From contig NZ_QLSX01000007.1 in NCBI RefSeq assembly GCF_003268885.1, forward strand, positions 178,613-242,612: a DNA stretch of 64,000 bases. Reading direction: 5' to 3'. The position numbers and the translations under genes were made by a program. The notes below the pieces were generated by a model that was given only the letters and a program-made list of their open reading frames with translations, was not told the DNA's origin and did no database searches. This stretch comes from Onishia taeanensis (GTDB lineage Bacteria > Pseudomonadota > Gammaproteobacteria > Pseudomonadales > Halomonadaceae). Below are positions 35,407 through 43,839 of this stretch, piece after piece (positions within the stretch are counted from its first letter, which is position 1; every line of letters begins with the position of its first letter).

Positions 35407-36210
35407 ATGGACAAGACTCGACTTGAAGGAAAAAATTGCCTGATCACAGGTGCTGCGCGTGGCATGGGGGCCGCCGTTGCTGAACATTATGCTGAACAGG
35501 GCGCCAATGTGTGCGTGGCAGACCTCAACATCGACGGATGCAACGAGGTCGTGGCACGCATCAAGGAGAAGGGTGGCAAAGCCATCGCCGTGAAGCTTAA
35601 CGTGACCGAGCGTGACCAGATGCAGGCCGCCGTCAAGGCCACCGTCGATGCCTTTGGCAGCCTCAACGTCATGGTCAACAATGCCGGCATCAACAAGCCG
35701 CTGATGTTCTTGGACATCACAGAAGAAAACTGGCATCAGATCATGGACGTCAATGCCCTGGGTTGCCTGATCGGCATGCAGGAGGCCGGCAAGCAGATGA
35801 TCGAGCAGGGCAAGGAGAACGGCCCCTACAAGATCATCAATGTCGGCTCCATTCTCTCCCGTCAAGCGTTCGACGATGTGGTGCCGTATGCTTGCAGCAA
35901 GCATGCCGTGCTGGCGATGATCAACGGCGGCGCCAAAGCGCTGGTGGATCACAATATCACCGTGAATGGCTATGGCCCCGGGGTCGTGCGTACTGAACTG
36001 TGGGAGCAGCTGGACAAGGATCTGGTCAGCATCGGCAAGTTCGACAAGCAGGGCCAGTCCATGGACGAGCTTGCCGAGAAGATGATTCTGATGAAACGCT
36101 ACTCCTACCCGGAAGATGTAGTAGGCACCGCTTCCTTCCTGGCTAGCCCGGAGTCGGACTACATGACCGGCCAACTGCTGATGATCGACGGTGGCATGAT
36201 CATGCAGTGA
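35407..36210 (+). CDS. Short-chain dehydrogenase/reductase
   Basis: A 267-residue SDR. TGAARGMGAAVAEHYAEQG (near residue 15), VADLNIDGC after the second strand (an Asp, suggesting NAD preference), NNAGINKPL (near residue 95), and the catalytic Tyr-Lys in VPYACSKHAV (near residue 160) are intact. The NVGSILSRQAF segment supplies the Ser. The C-terminus DYMTGQLLMIDGGM is typical. Resembles polyol or acetoin dehydrogenases. It begins with CAAGGTGACACC before the ATG and is convergent with the HTH-SBP gene. Confidence 0.88.
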   Translation: MDKTRLEGKNCLITGAARGMGAAVAEHYAEQGANVCVADLNIDGCNEVVARIKEKGGKAIAVKLNVTERDQMQAAVKATVDAFGSLNVMVNNAGINKPLMFLDITEENWHQIMDVNALGCLIGMQEAGKQMIEQGKENGPYKIINVGSILSRQAFDDVVPYACSKHAVLAMINGGAKALVDHNITVNGYGPGVVRTELWEQLDKDLVSIGKFDKQGQSMDELAEKMILMKRYSYPEDVVGTASFLASPESDYMTGQLLMIDGGMIMQ

Positions 36211-36211
36211 T

Positions 36212-36235
36212 GCCACCGGCAACCCGGCGGGTGGC
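36212..36235. terminator. Hairpin between convergent genes
   Basis: GCCACC and GGTGGC pair around a 12-base GC-rich loop that can form an inner stem. It is the only structure in the 25 bases between the two convergent stops. There is no long T tract on either strand, so this is a weak call. Confidence 0.4.
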
Positions 36236-38011
36236 TCAGTAATACCCCCTGTCGCGCATCAATCGATCGGCCCTGTCCTGTGCCATGGACAGGGCCTTCT
36301 TGATGGAGCGGCGCCCGTCGAGCATTTCGAATAGCTCATGCCCGGCAATGCCGATCAGATCGGTTATTCCTGGCACCGGGGGACGCGGCCAGGCCTGGAG
36401 AATGTCCTTTCGTGCCATCCCATCTACCACATCGATGAGCGGTGACAATGATGAAACCTCAGGGTCGCGACTGACACTGAAGCGCGGTGTGACAAGGCTA
36501 CCGTTCATGATGTAGAGCTTCGACAGGCCGGCAGAAGTCAACGTTTTCAGGGCGCTCCAGGCCGCTTCCACGCGCTCCTCGGACAGGTTGGACGGAATGG
36601 CCAGTGCATAGCCGCCGATCGGGGTGATAGGAGCGCCATGGTTACCGACCGGGTGGGGAAGATATCCGGTATTCCCCCAAGCAGGCGACGCCTGATTGAG
36701 CTCGAAAAGGGGAGCAAGCAACGTGTAATTGTAGGCCATGCAGGACTCGCCCGACGCATAGGACTTGGCACGCTCGTACCAGGTCATGTTGAGGATGTTC
36801 GGTGGCGAATATTTCAGGATATCCAGCATGTATTCACAGGCGCGAAAGGCCTCATCCGACTGGAACATCGGCCGATACTCTTCGCCGGACACGTGCTGGA
36901 AGTCATAACCGTCCCGGGTGCTTCGAAGGTTGATGATCGGCTGGCCATATTTCGCCATCAGGAAGGCGAACGTATGGCCCAGCGGCGTACCCCGCGCAGC
37001 GTTCCAGGCGATGCCGTAGCGCCCCTTACCGGGATCGTGCAAGCGCCTGGCGACCTTGATCAGTTCTTCGGTGGTGGTCGGGGGATCCAGATGTTCTCGC
37101 TCGAAGATATCCTTTCGATAACACAGAAGCTCTGGCGTCGTCTGGACCGGAATACCGTACTGCTTGCCGGCATACTGCGAACTCTGAATGGCCATGGGGT
37201 GGAAGTCGGACAGGTCATGGCCATCCCGCCCCAGCAAGGGGTCTAGGGGCAGCAGCATATCCTGAGACGCCAACTCACCGAACCAGGGGAGGTCACAGGC
37301 GATGACATCGTACCGGGACTTTCCCAGGCGCGCGTTGGAAAGGATTTCCGACCGTAGACCATCGATCGACTTCGCCTTGTTCTTGATACCCACCCCAAAC
37401 ACCGCCTCCAGTTGCCGCTTGAGGTTGTGCATGGCCATGAACGTCGGATCGGCATGAACCAATACACGCAGCCCCCCTTTCAGCTCGAGGCGCTGAGAGA
37501 GAACGGCGGGCGGCGGTATGACGGCGGAGGTCTCGTCGGCCTTTCCCAGCAAGATACGTCTGTCCTGGCCAGAGCCAGCATCCACGCCAAAGGTTGTTCC
37601 CAGTAAGGATTTGATCCGAATGGCATAGGCTTCCCATTCGTCGATCAGTGCCGCAGACGGATGGAGTGACACCGTCTTGCCCGACTTCGTCCGGGGACGC
37701 GACACGATCAGGCCGCGCTTGAGTATACTCTCGATACCTCGTTTGGCAGTGCCGTAGGACAGACCAGAGGCATCGGCCAGAGAAGTGGGCGTCGTGAGCC
37801 GCCCCACCAGGTGGTTGCGCATGATATGGGTCATCATGCGCATCTCCCGGTAGCCATGGTTGATGGAGAGTGACTGCTCGGTTTCCTCCTCGAGCTGTTC
37901 GATGAAGTCGATGAACCTCGCAAGCTCCGTATTCGAGAGCTTCGACATGGGTATCTGGGGCAGTGTGTCGTAGGGCCCCTCCGGATGCCCCGCGACCGAT
38001 TCATCGATCAT
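36236..38011 (-). CDS. Winged-helix / ABC solute-binding domain fusion, probable one-component regulator
   Basis: A 591-residue protein without signal peptide or membrane segment. Residues 25-120 form a helical and winged-helix DNA-binding module of MarR/ROK kind: REMRMMTHIMRNHL, then TTPTSLADASGLSYGTAKRG and GLIVSRPRTKSGKTVSLHPS. From about residue 180 the sequence is an ABC family-1 solute-binding domain (LRVLVHADPTFM, then DVIACDLPWFGELASQDMLL, QYGIPVQTTPELLCYRKDIF, and AWPRPPVPGITDL near the end). The start at 38011 is preceded by GAGGTGA; the longer frame needs a TTG start. It most likely binds a small ligand in the cytoplasm and controls nearby catabolic genes. The ligand and targets are unknown. 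Confidence 0.8.
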   Translation of the reverse strand: MIDESVAGHPEGPYDTLPQIPMSKLSNTELARFIDFIEQLEEETEQSLSINHGYREMRMMTHIMRNHLVGRLTTPTSLADASGLSYGTAKRGIESILKRGLIVSRPRTKSGKTVSLHPSAALIDEWEAYAIRIKSLLGTTFGVDAGSGQDRRILLGKADETSAVIPPPAVLSQRLELKGGLRVLVHADPTFMAMHNLKRQLEAVFGVGIKNKAKSIDGLRSEILSNARLGKSRYDVIACDLPWFGELASQDMLLPLDPLLGRDGHDLSDFHPMAIQSSQYAGKQYGIPVQTTPELLCYRKDIFEREHLDPPTTTEELIKVARRLHDPGKGRYGIAWNAARGTPLGHTFAFLMAKYGQPIINLRSTRDGYDFQHVSGEEYRPMFQSDEAFRACEYMLDILKYSPPNILNMTWYERAKSYASGESCMAYNYTLLAPLFELNQASPAWGNTGYLPHPVGNHGAPITPIGGYALAIPSNLSEERVEAAWSALKTLTSAGLSKLYIMNGSLVTPRFSVSRDPEVSSLSPLIDVVDGMARKDILQAWPRPPVPGITDLIGIAGHELFEMLDGRRSIKKALSMAQDRADRLMRDRGYY

Positions 38012-38077
38012 TCTCACCTCAAGCATATCAATGGACTCTGTATCGAAAGTACCTCTCACCTCCCCTGCCGGCAATCA

Positions 38078-38815
38078 TCATCCTGCACCATCGACGATCA
38101 GCCGAATGCCCAGCAGGATAAGCAGCGTGAGAATGATCCGGAAGAATAGCTCCCCACTCAGACGCTTCTGAATGACAAGCCCCAGTCGTACCCCCAGCCA
38201 GGCGACGGGGATCATCAGCAGGGCCAGCGTCAGATTCTCGACGTTGAGAAAACCGAGCAAGCTGTATGGCACCAGCTTGACGAGATTGGCAGCGGCCAGA
38301 AAGACCACGGCCGTGCCCAGAAACGCTTCCTTGGATAGCCTGGACTGAAGCAGGTAGAAGTTCAGCGGCGGACCACCAGCATGGGCGATGAAGCTGGTGA
38401 AACCGGCGATCCCCCCGCAGAGCCCACCTATCCAGGATGGCATCACGCGACCACGGAAGGGCTTGAACAACCCCCACAGGCCGAACAGGATCGAGAAGAC
38501 TCCCAGCAGCACCTTGAGCAGGTCGTCATCGAAGAGCCCATAGGTCAGATAGCCGATGGCGACGCCCAGCACAGCTGGAGGGAACATCAGCCACAGTAGC
38601 GAACCGACACGGTATCGCCACCAGGCACGCAGGCTGAAGACATCCATGACGATCAACAGCGGCAGCATGACGGCCACGGCATAGGCCGGACTCGCCTTCA
38701 GCGAGATCAGGGGCACGGCCACCACCCCGACGCCCCCAGCGAACCCCGACTTCGAGATGCCGGTGATCAGCACCGCCACCACCATCAGGGCAATGAATTG
38801 CCAGTCATACACCAT
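38078..38815 (-). CDS. TSUP/TauE-SafE family membrane transporter
   Basis: A 245-residue membrane protein with seven to eight hydrophobic helices. TSUP signatures are LITGISKSGFAGGVGVVAVP near residue 17 and GGLCGGIAGFTSFIAHAGGP near residue 125. The family exports sulfite, sulfoacetate or other organic anions, and some members import. It stands just upstream of the HTH-SBP gene on the same strand (66 bases between). Since it is isolated from the dioxygenase operon by a terminator at 38845, it may be regulated separately. Confidence 0.87.
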   Translation of the reverse strand: MVYDWQFIALMVVAVLITGISKSGFAGGVGVVAVPLISLKASPAYAVAVMLPLLIVMDVFSLRAWWRYRVGSLLWLMFPPAVLGVAIGYLTYGLFDDDLLKVLLGVFSILFGLWGLFKPFRGRVMPSWIGGLCGGIAGFTSFIAHAGGPPLNFYLLQSRLSKEAFLGTAVVFLAAANLVKLVPYSLLGFLNVENLTLALLMIPVAWLGVRLGLVIQKRLSGELFFRIILTLLILLGIRLIVDGAG

Positions 38816-38844
38816 TTAACGCCTCGTGCTTACCGGAACGGAAT

Positions 38845-38871
38845 GAAAAAAGGGCCGTGCAAACACGGCCC
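38845..38871 (-). terminator. Terminator after the hydroxyquinol-type operon
   Basis: On the minus strand GGGCCGTG-TTTG-CACGGCCC is followed by TTTTTT. The 8-bp perfect stem and six Ts make it a strong rho-independent terminator, 66 bases after the rutE-like stop. Confidence 0.9.
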
Positions 38872-38937
38872 AAATCGGAGGAACTTGCTGTGCTCGGCTG
38901 CCACTTAAGGCTTCAAGATGGCAGCCTGTCCGCCCTG

Positions 38938-39528
38938 TCAGAGGACCTGGCAAACCTCATCGAACTCAAACCGATCCTGGCGCGGGAAGAGCGCAGAGGC
39001 ATCGCCGTACCCCAGGTTGCAGAGGAAGTTGCTCTTCACCTGGCCATCGGGGAAGAACTCTTCATCCACGGCCGCATTGTTGAATCCGGACATCGGCCCC
39101 GCATTCAGCCCCAGCGCGCGAGCGGCCAGGATGAAGTACCCCCCCTGAATGGAGCTGTTGCGAAAGGCCGTGGTGTTGATGAAATCGGTCTTGCCCTCGA
39201 ACAGCGACTTGGCATCCTTATTGTGGGAAAACATGCGCGGCAGATGCTCGTAGAATTTCGTGTCGTAGCCCAGCAAGGCCACCACTGGCGCCTTCATGGT
39301 CTTTTCCTGGTTTCCGGGCATCAGGGCCGGCTTGAGCCTTTCCTTGGCTTCCTGGCTTCTCAGGAACAGTATCCGAAGAGGCTGGCAATTCATCGAGGTC
39401 GGGCCGAAGTGCATCACTTCATAGAGCTCGCGAAGCTTATCGTCGCTCACGTCCTTATCCAGCCAGACGTTATGTGTCCGGGCAGCGGTAAACAGGGTCT
39501 CGATAGCATTCTGGTCAATGGCGGTCAT
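38938..39528 (-). CDS. RutE-like malonic semialdehyde reductase / nitroreductase family protein
   Basis: A 196-residue FMN nitroreductase-fold protein of the RutE group, with RTHNVWLDKDVSDDKLRELY, then MHFGPTSMNCQPLRILFLRS and SIQGGYFILAARALGLNAG. In E. coli RutE reduces malonic semialdehyde during uracil breakdown. The other rut genes are absent here, so its job may be reduction of a related carbonyl or protection against a reactive intermediate. It is the last gene of the minus-strand block that includes the intradiol dioxygenase (45 bases upstream). Confidence 0.85.
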   Translation of the reverse strand: MTAIDQNAIETLFTAARTHNVWLDKDVSDDKLRELYEVMHFGPTSMNCQPLRILFLRSQEAKERLKPALMPGNQEKTMKAPVVALLGYDTKFYEHLPRMFSHNKDAKSLFEGKTDFINTTAFRNSSIQGGYFILAARALGLNAGPMSGFNNAAVDEEFFPDGQVKSNFLCNLGYGDASALFPRQDRFEFDEVCQVL

Positions 39529-39573
39529 ATGACATACCTCTGGTAGAACAGTGGGTTATTGTGTGTCGCACTC

Positions 39574-40434
39574 TCAGCTTGCCTTCAAGCCGAAATCATA
39601 TTTCAGATGGCGGAAGGGAACGTCCATCGAGCGTCCATCCGGTGCCTTGCCTGGCGGAAACAGCTCATACTCCGTAACCAGAGAATCCTTGACGCCGAAA
39701 ACGGCATCAGAATTGAGGTAGGGGTCGTTCTCGGCGAACACCTGAGTGACCAGGGTCTCGAACCCCCCTGCCATCAGCATGAAGTGCACATGGGCGGGCC
39801 GATAGGGATGTCGACCGGTGACCTCCAGCATCTTGCCGACGGGGCCATCCGTAGGGATGGGATAAGGAGAAGGCGTTACCGTCCAGAAGGCATATTGCCC
39901 CTGATCGTCGGTGGTAAACCGGGCCCGCAGTGACGCACTCTCGAGCTCTTTCTGGACGTCATAGAAGCCTTCGCTGTCCGACTGCCAAACGTCGATGACA
40001 ACATTGGCCAGTGGCTCGCCGCGCTCATCATGAACCCGCCCCTCAACGAAAAAGGGCTCGCCTTCGACGTTCCAGTCGATGGATTCGCCTCGGGCGACCT
40101 CGGGCGGGTCAGCGACATAGAAAGGCCCCAGCACGGTGCTTTCCGAGACCATCGGGTCCGAGGTCTGGTGGTTGATGGCATCGACCAGCATCGTCACTCC
40201 AAGGGTATCGGAGAGCAGAATGAACTCCTGGCGCTTGTCGTCGCACATCTGGCCGGTCCGGGTCAGGAAGTCGATGGCCTGGGTCCACTCCTTCTCCGTG
40301 GGCTCCACCTCACGCAGAAAGGCGTGCAGGTGCGTTACCAGGCTATTCAGGATCGTCTTCAATCGCTCATCCTGACAGCCGGAGAACTCCTCGATCACCG
40401 CCTCTGTGATGTTATCTGCGTTCAGGTTGCGCAT
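39574..40434 (-). CDS. Hydroxyquinol-type intradiol ring-cleavage dioxygenase
   Basis: A 286-residue non-haem Fe(III) intradiol dioxygenase. Iron ligands are placed at Tyr158 (GFYDV), Tyr191 (SPYPIP), His215 and His217 (RPAHVHF). The N-terminal helical linker with DKRQEFILLSDTLGVTMLVD matches hydroxyquinol 1,2-dioxygenases and distinguishes it from the CatA enzyme encoded at 55981-56955. Adjacent maleylacetate reductase supports hydroxyquinol as substrate, with maleylacetate as product. The start at 40434 follows GGAGAGGG. Chlorocatechol cleavage is a less likely alternative. Confidence 0.87.
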   Translation of the reverse strand: MRNLNADNITEAVIEEFSGCQDERLKTILNSLVTHLHAFLREVEPTEKEWTQAIDFLTRTGQMCDDKRQEFILLSDTLGVTMLVDAINHQTSDPMVSESTVLGPFYVADPPEVARGESIDWNVEGEPFFVEGRVHDERGEPLANVVIDVWQSDSEGFYDVQKELESASLRARFTTDDQGQYAFWTVTPSPYPIPTDGPVGKMLEVTGRHPYRPAHVHFMLMAGGFETLVTQVFAENDPYLNSDAVFGVKDSLVTEYELFPPGKAPDGRSMDVPFRHLKYDFGLKAS

Positions 40435-40438
40435 GGCA

Positions 40439-41359
40439 TTACCCTCTCCTTGTGTCAGCGGCGGGCTCGATGGCCGGCAGTCCGGCGAGGCGCTCGGTAT
40501 GATGCACCGTGGCGATATAGTCGTCTTCGCCATACCCCGTGCCGATCAAGGAGGTATAAGCCTCGCGCATCTGGGCAGCGAGAGGCACCGGCACGCCGGC
40601 GCTATGAGCACAGCCGAGAATCAGGTCGAGATCCTTGGCCATCTGGGCGGCCGAAAAGGTAGAGGTGAAGTCTCGCTGACTCAGAGGCGGCACCTTGTAC
40701 TGCACCATCGGCGAGCCCACGGCGCTATCGGCGACCAGCTCGAGCATATCGTCCCAGCCGATATTGCCCTTGCGGGCCAGGGTCAAGGACTCACCCAGCA
40801 TCCCGGCGCTGACCGCGATCATCAGATTGATCGCCAACTTGGCATAGCGACCCTGCTCCTCCTCACCCAGCCAGTACTGGGCCTTGGTGAAGCTCTGCAT
40901 CACCACAACGGCCTCATCCAGCGCCTCGCGGGGACCGGAGACCATGGCCGACAGGGTGCCGGCTTCGGCCGCCACCGGATTGCCCGACACCGGGCTGCGC
41001 AGATAGGCGATACCGCGGGCTTCTGCAGCGCGCGCCACCTTAGCGGAGGCCTCGATACTCACGGTACTGGTCTCGATCAGCGTGGCCCCCGGAGCCATCT
41101 TGCCGATCAGATCCCCAGCCTCGAGGCAAAGCCCCAGCAAAGCCCGGTCATCGGGAATCGAGACCAGCACCAGGGAACAGCCGTCGATGGCGCTGGCCAG
41201 GTCAGGATGAGGTGTGATGCCGGCCTGCTCGGCCAGCGCCATGCGTTCGGTGCTGAGGTCGAAGCCATGAACCTCATGTCCTGCGGCAGCGATACGGGCC
41301 GCCATGGGCAGACCGAGCTTGCCCAGGCCCACCCAGGCCACCTTGTGTGTGGTTGTCAT
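40439..41359 (-). CDS. NAD(P)-dependent oxidoreductase, 3-hydroxyisobutyrate dehydrogenase family
   Basis: A 306-residue beta-hydroxyacid dehydrogenase. The N-terminal Rossmann motif VGLGKLGLPMAARIAAAGHE, the substrate-binding SPVSGNPVAAEAGTLSAMVS (near residue 120) and the catalytic Lys in YAKLAINLMIA (near residue 172) are all present. The family oxidises or reduces 3-hydroxy acids such as 3-hydroxyisobutyrate or tartronate semialdehyde. Its start overlaps the amidohydrolase stop by 4 bases, and the dioxygenase follows within 5 bases, so it works in the same pathway. The substrate is unknown. Confidence 0.85.
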   Translation of the reverse strand: MTTTHKVAWVGLGKLGLPMAARIAAAGHEVHGFDLSTERMALAEQAGITPHPDLASAIDGCSLVLVSIPDDRALLGLCLEAGDLIGKMAPGATLIETSTVSIEASAKVARAAEARGIAYLRSPVSGNPVAAEAGTLSAMVSGPREALDEAVVVMQSFTKAQYWLGEEEQGRYAKLAINLMIAVSAGMLGESLTLARKGNIGWDDMLELVADSAVGSPMVQYKVPPLSQRDFTSTFSAAQMAKDLDLILGCAHSAGVPVPLAAQMREAYTSLIGTGYGEDDYIATVHHTERLAGLPAIEPAADTRRG

Positions 41360-42723
41360 TGGGCTGTCTCCTCGTGTTGTTGCCGTGCCTGCAGTTCGGC
41401 GTAGATGCGATGGCCGGACGCCTCAAGTTCACGCAGACCGTCCTCGACATCGGCCACCAACCGGCCGTGTCGCTTGTGAAATTCCCCCGCGACCATGACG
41501 CTGTCGACATTGGCGAGACTCGCCTGCATGACGACGCTGGACACCGGGTCGCTAACCGGCTGCATGTTGAGCAGGTTGCTGTCCAGCAGCACGATGTCGG
41601 CTTGCTTGCCGGGGGTGAGACTGCCGATGCGGTCATCGAGGCCCAGAGCCCGCGCGCCGTGGAGGGTGATCCACTCCAATGCCTCGCGGGTGCGCACGGT
41701 AGAAGTGGCGGGGATGCTGCCCTGTTCCCGGCGCGAGGCGTCGTTGTCCAGCGAGCGCTGCATCCCCAGTGCTGCACGCGCCACGGCGAACATGTCGCCA
41801 GAGATCACCGATTCGAGATCCACCCCCAGCGACACGACGCCGCCATGGCGGCGAACATGGCCAGTGATCGGGAAGCCGTGTCCCTGGGTCATCTCGTTCT
41901 CAGGGGCAATGGAGAAGGTCACACCCTGCTCGCAGAAGCGGGCCAGTTGGCCATCATCCAGGCTCTGGCCGTGCACGATGTTGATGTCCGGCCCCAGCAG
42001 TCCACGCTCCTCGATAACATCCCAGCCACCGGGGCTCACGGCCTCACCGCCGCCCTGATGCATGGAGGCCACCAGCCCGAACTCCTTGGCGAGTTCGAAG
42101 TCGTGCAGCGAGACATCCAGGGTCGAATAGTGCGGCCCCAGGATCGCGAGGCCCAGGGTCACCCGCCCCTGCGGATCCCCCAGCGGCCCAGCCAGCAGCC
42201 GCTCCACCTCACTGCGGGGATGAGGAATCTCGCTGAAGTGGGGCTGGCCGGGCTTGGGATCCGGCTTGGGCGAGCCGTGAAAGAAGACGGCGCGGATACC
42301 CGACTCCTGCAACCCTCTGACGGCGGCATCGGTATGCTCAGGCGTGGGGTTGTTGTGACACCAGTCTCCTAGGGTGGTGGCCCCGCAGTTGAGCTGATTC
42401 AGCGCACCCAACCGCGTTGCGACATGGATGTCATCTGGGGTAAACAGTGTCGCCAGGCCACGGTGCACATGGCCGAAATACTCGAGCAGCGTCCAGTTGG
42501 CGGCGACGCCGCGCAGGGCCGTCTGCCAGGTATGCATATGGGCATTGACCAGCCCCGGAATCAGGATGCCGCCGCGACAGTCGACGACCTCGGCATCCTC
42601 GGCGGACAAATCGTGCCCCACGGCTAAAATGCGGTCGTTTTCCACCAGGACCTGGCCCTGGGTCAGATCGCCGATGGCCGGATCAAGGGTCAGTACGGTG
42701 GCATTGGTCAGCAATATCTTCAT
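41356..42723 (-). CDS. Amidohydrolase of the cytosine-deaminase/triazine-hydrolase group
   Basis: A 455-residue metal-dependent hydrolase. The N-terminal ILIPGLVNAHMHTWQTALRG contains the H-x-H metal ligands (near residue 62); later His appear in SMHQGGGEAVS and IVHGQSLDDGQ, and an Asp in VSLGVDLES. These match the cytosine deaminase, 8-oxoguanine deaminase and triazine hydrolase branch, which use hydrolysis to remove amino or halide groups from heterocycles. The gene lies between maleylacetate reductase and the oxidoreductase with 4-base overlaps on both sides. The neighbours make a nitrogen-containing ring compound a plausible but unproven substrate. Confidence 0.85.
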   Translation of the reverse strand: MKILLTNATVLTLDPAIGDLTQGQVLVENDRILAVGHDLSAEDAEVVDCRGGILIPGLVNAHMHTWQTALRGVAANWTLLEYFGHVHRGLATLFTPDDIHVATRLGALNQLNCGATTLGDWCHNNPTPEHTDAAVRGLQESGIRAVFFHGSPKPDPKPGQPHFSEIPHPRSEVERLLAGPLGDPQGRVTLGLAILGPHYSTLDVSLHDFELAKEFGLVASMHQGGGEAVSPGGWDVIEERGLLGPDINIVHGQSLDDGQLARFCEQGVTFSIAPENEMTQGHGFPITGHVRRHGGVVSLGVDLESVISGDMFAVARAALGMQRSLDNDASRREQGSIPATSTVRTREALEWITLHGARALGLDDRIGSLTPGKQADIVLLDSNLLNMQPVSDPVSSVVMQASLANVDSVMVAGEFHKRHGRLVADVEDGLRELEASGHRIYAELQARQQHEETAQ

Positions 42724-43799
42724 GCGTCGGTAGCCTCCAGGGTTTCGGGGCGACGACCGGCATAGGCATCATCCAGCAGCCGATGGATGCCATTGGCCTC
42801 GATCTCACGGGGATTCCAGTAGGGGTTAGCGGTGGCAATCTGCGTGGCACGTTCGATGTCGCCCCCCTCCAGGCCAATGTCCCGCAGGGCGAGGGGGGCC
42901 CCCACGGATCGCGCCAAGTCGTAGAGCCCCGCAGCGGCATCCGTTGTGCCCAGCGCCCGGGCGATGCGCACCATCGCTTCCGGGGCGGCTGCGGCGTTGT
43001 AGGCCACGGCATGGGGCAGCACAATGGTGTGGGTCTCGGCATGCGGGAGATTAAAGGAGCCGCCCAGGGTGTGGCAGAGCTTGTGATGCAGTGACATGCC
43101 CACCGAGCCGAGACAGGCGCCGCACAGCCAGGCGCCATAGAGGGCATCGGAGCGCGCGGTGGCGTCGTCGGGGGTGCCGGCAATCGTCGGCAGGCTGCGT
43201 GCCAAGGCCGCTATGCCCTCCTCCGCCATCATCGAGACGATCGGGTTGCGATCCTTGGCATAGAGGGCTTCCACGGCATGGGCGATGGCATTGATACCGC
43301 TGGTGCCCGACATACCCACGGGTAGCCCGAGCGTCAGGTCGACGTCGTAGATGACCGTCTCGGGCAGTACCTTCAAGGTCCGTTGGGTGGTCTTGAGGCC
43401 GTCCTTCGTCTCACCGAGGATCGGCGTCATCTCGGAACCGGCATAAGTGGTGGGAATGACGACCTGGGGTAGATCGGTGCGCAGGGCAATCGCCTTGCCA
43501 AGCCCGATGGTGGAACCGCCGCCGATGGCCACGACGCCATCGGCGCCAAACGAGGCCAACTCCTGCATTGCTTTCTCGGTGGTCTCCACCGGGGTGTGCA
43601 TGCGGGCCCCGGCGAAGACGCCTGCCCCTAGCTCACCGAGCTGTTCCAGCACCTGGCGTGCCTGGCCTTCCTGCTGGGGTGTGGAAAGTACCAGCACCCG
43701 GTGGCAACCCAGCGCCTGGACCTCTTCCGCCACCTGGGCCAGCGTGCCCTGACCGAAGATGACCCGAGAAGGCAGGCCATTGTAGATAAACGGCATCAT
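42720..43799 (-). CDS. macA: Maleylacetate reductase
   Basis: A 359-residue iron-containing alcohol dehydrogenase-type enzyme that reduces maleylacetate to beta-ketoadipate. Signatures are YNGLPSRVIFGQGTL at the start, GADGVVAIGGGSTIGLGKAI (near residue 82), IPTTYAGSEMTPILGETKDG (near residue 110) and the metal-ligand region MSLHHKLCHTLGGSFNLPHA (near residue 225). The start has two adjacent ATGs; AAGGACA favours 43799. It is the bridge from the hydroxyquinol-type branch into the PcaIJ/PcaF steps. It overlaps the amidohydrolase start by 4 bases. Confidence 0.92.
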   Translation of the reverse strand: MMPFIYNGLPSRVIFGQGTLAQVAEEVQALGCHRVLVLSTPQQEGQARQVLEQLGELGAGVFAGARMHTPVETTEKAMQELASFGADGVVAIGGGSTIGLGKAIALRTDLPQVVIPTTYAGSEMTPILGETKDGLKTTQRTLKVLPETVIYDVDLTLGLPVGMSGTSGINAIAHAVEALYAKDRNPIVSMMAEEGIAALARSLPTIAGTPDDATARSDALYGAWLCGACLGSVGMSLHHKLCHTLGGSFNLPHAETHTIVLPHAVAYNAAAAPEAMVRIARALGTTDAAAGLYDLARSVGAPLALRDIGLEGGDIERATQIATANPYWNPREIEANGIHRLLDDAYAGRRPETLEATDA

Positions 43800-43839
43800 G
43801 ATCTTGTCCTTGTTGATTGGATGAGCCACGGCTCGGGCA

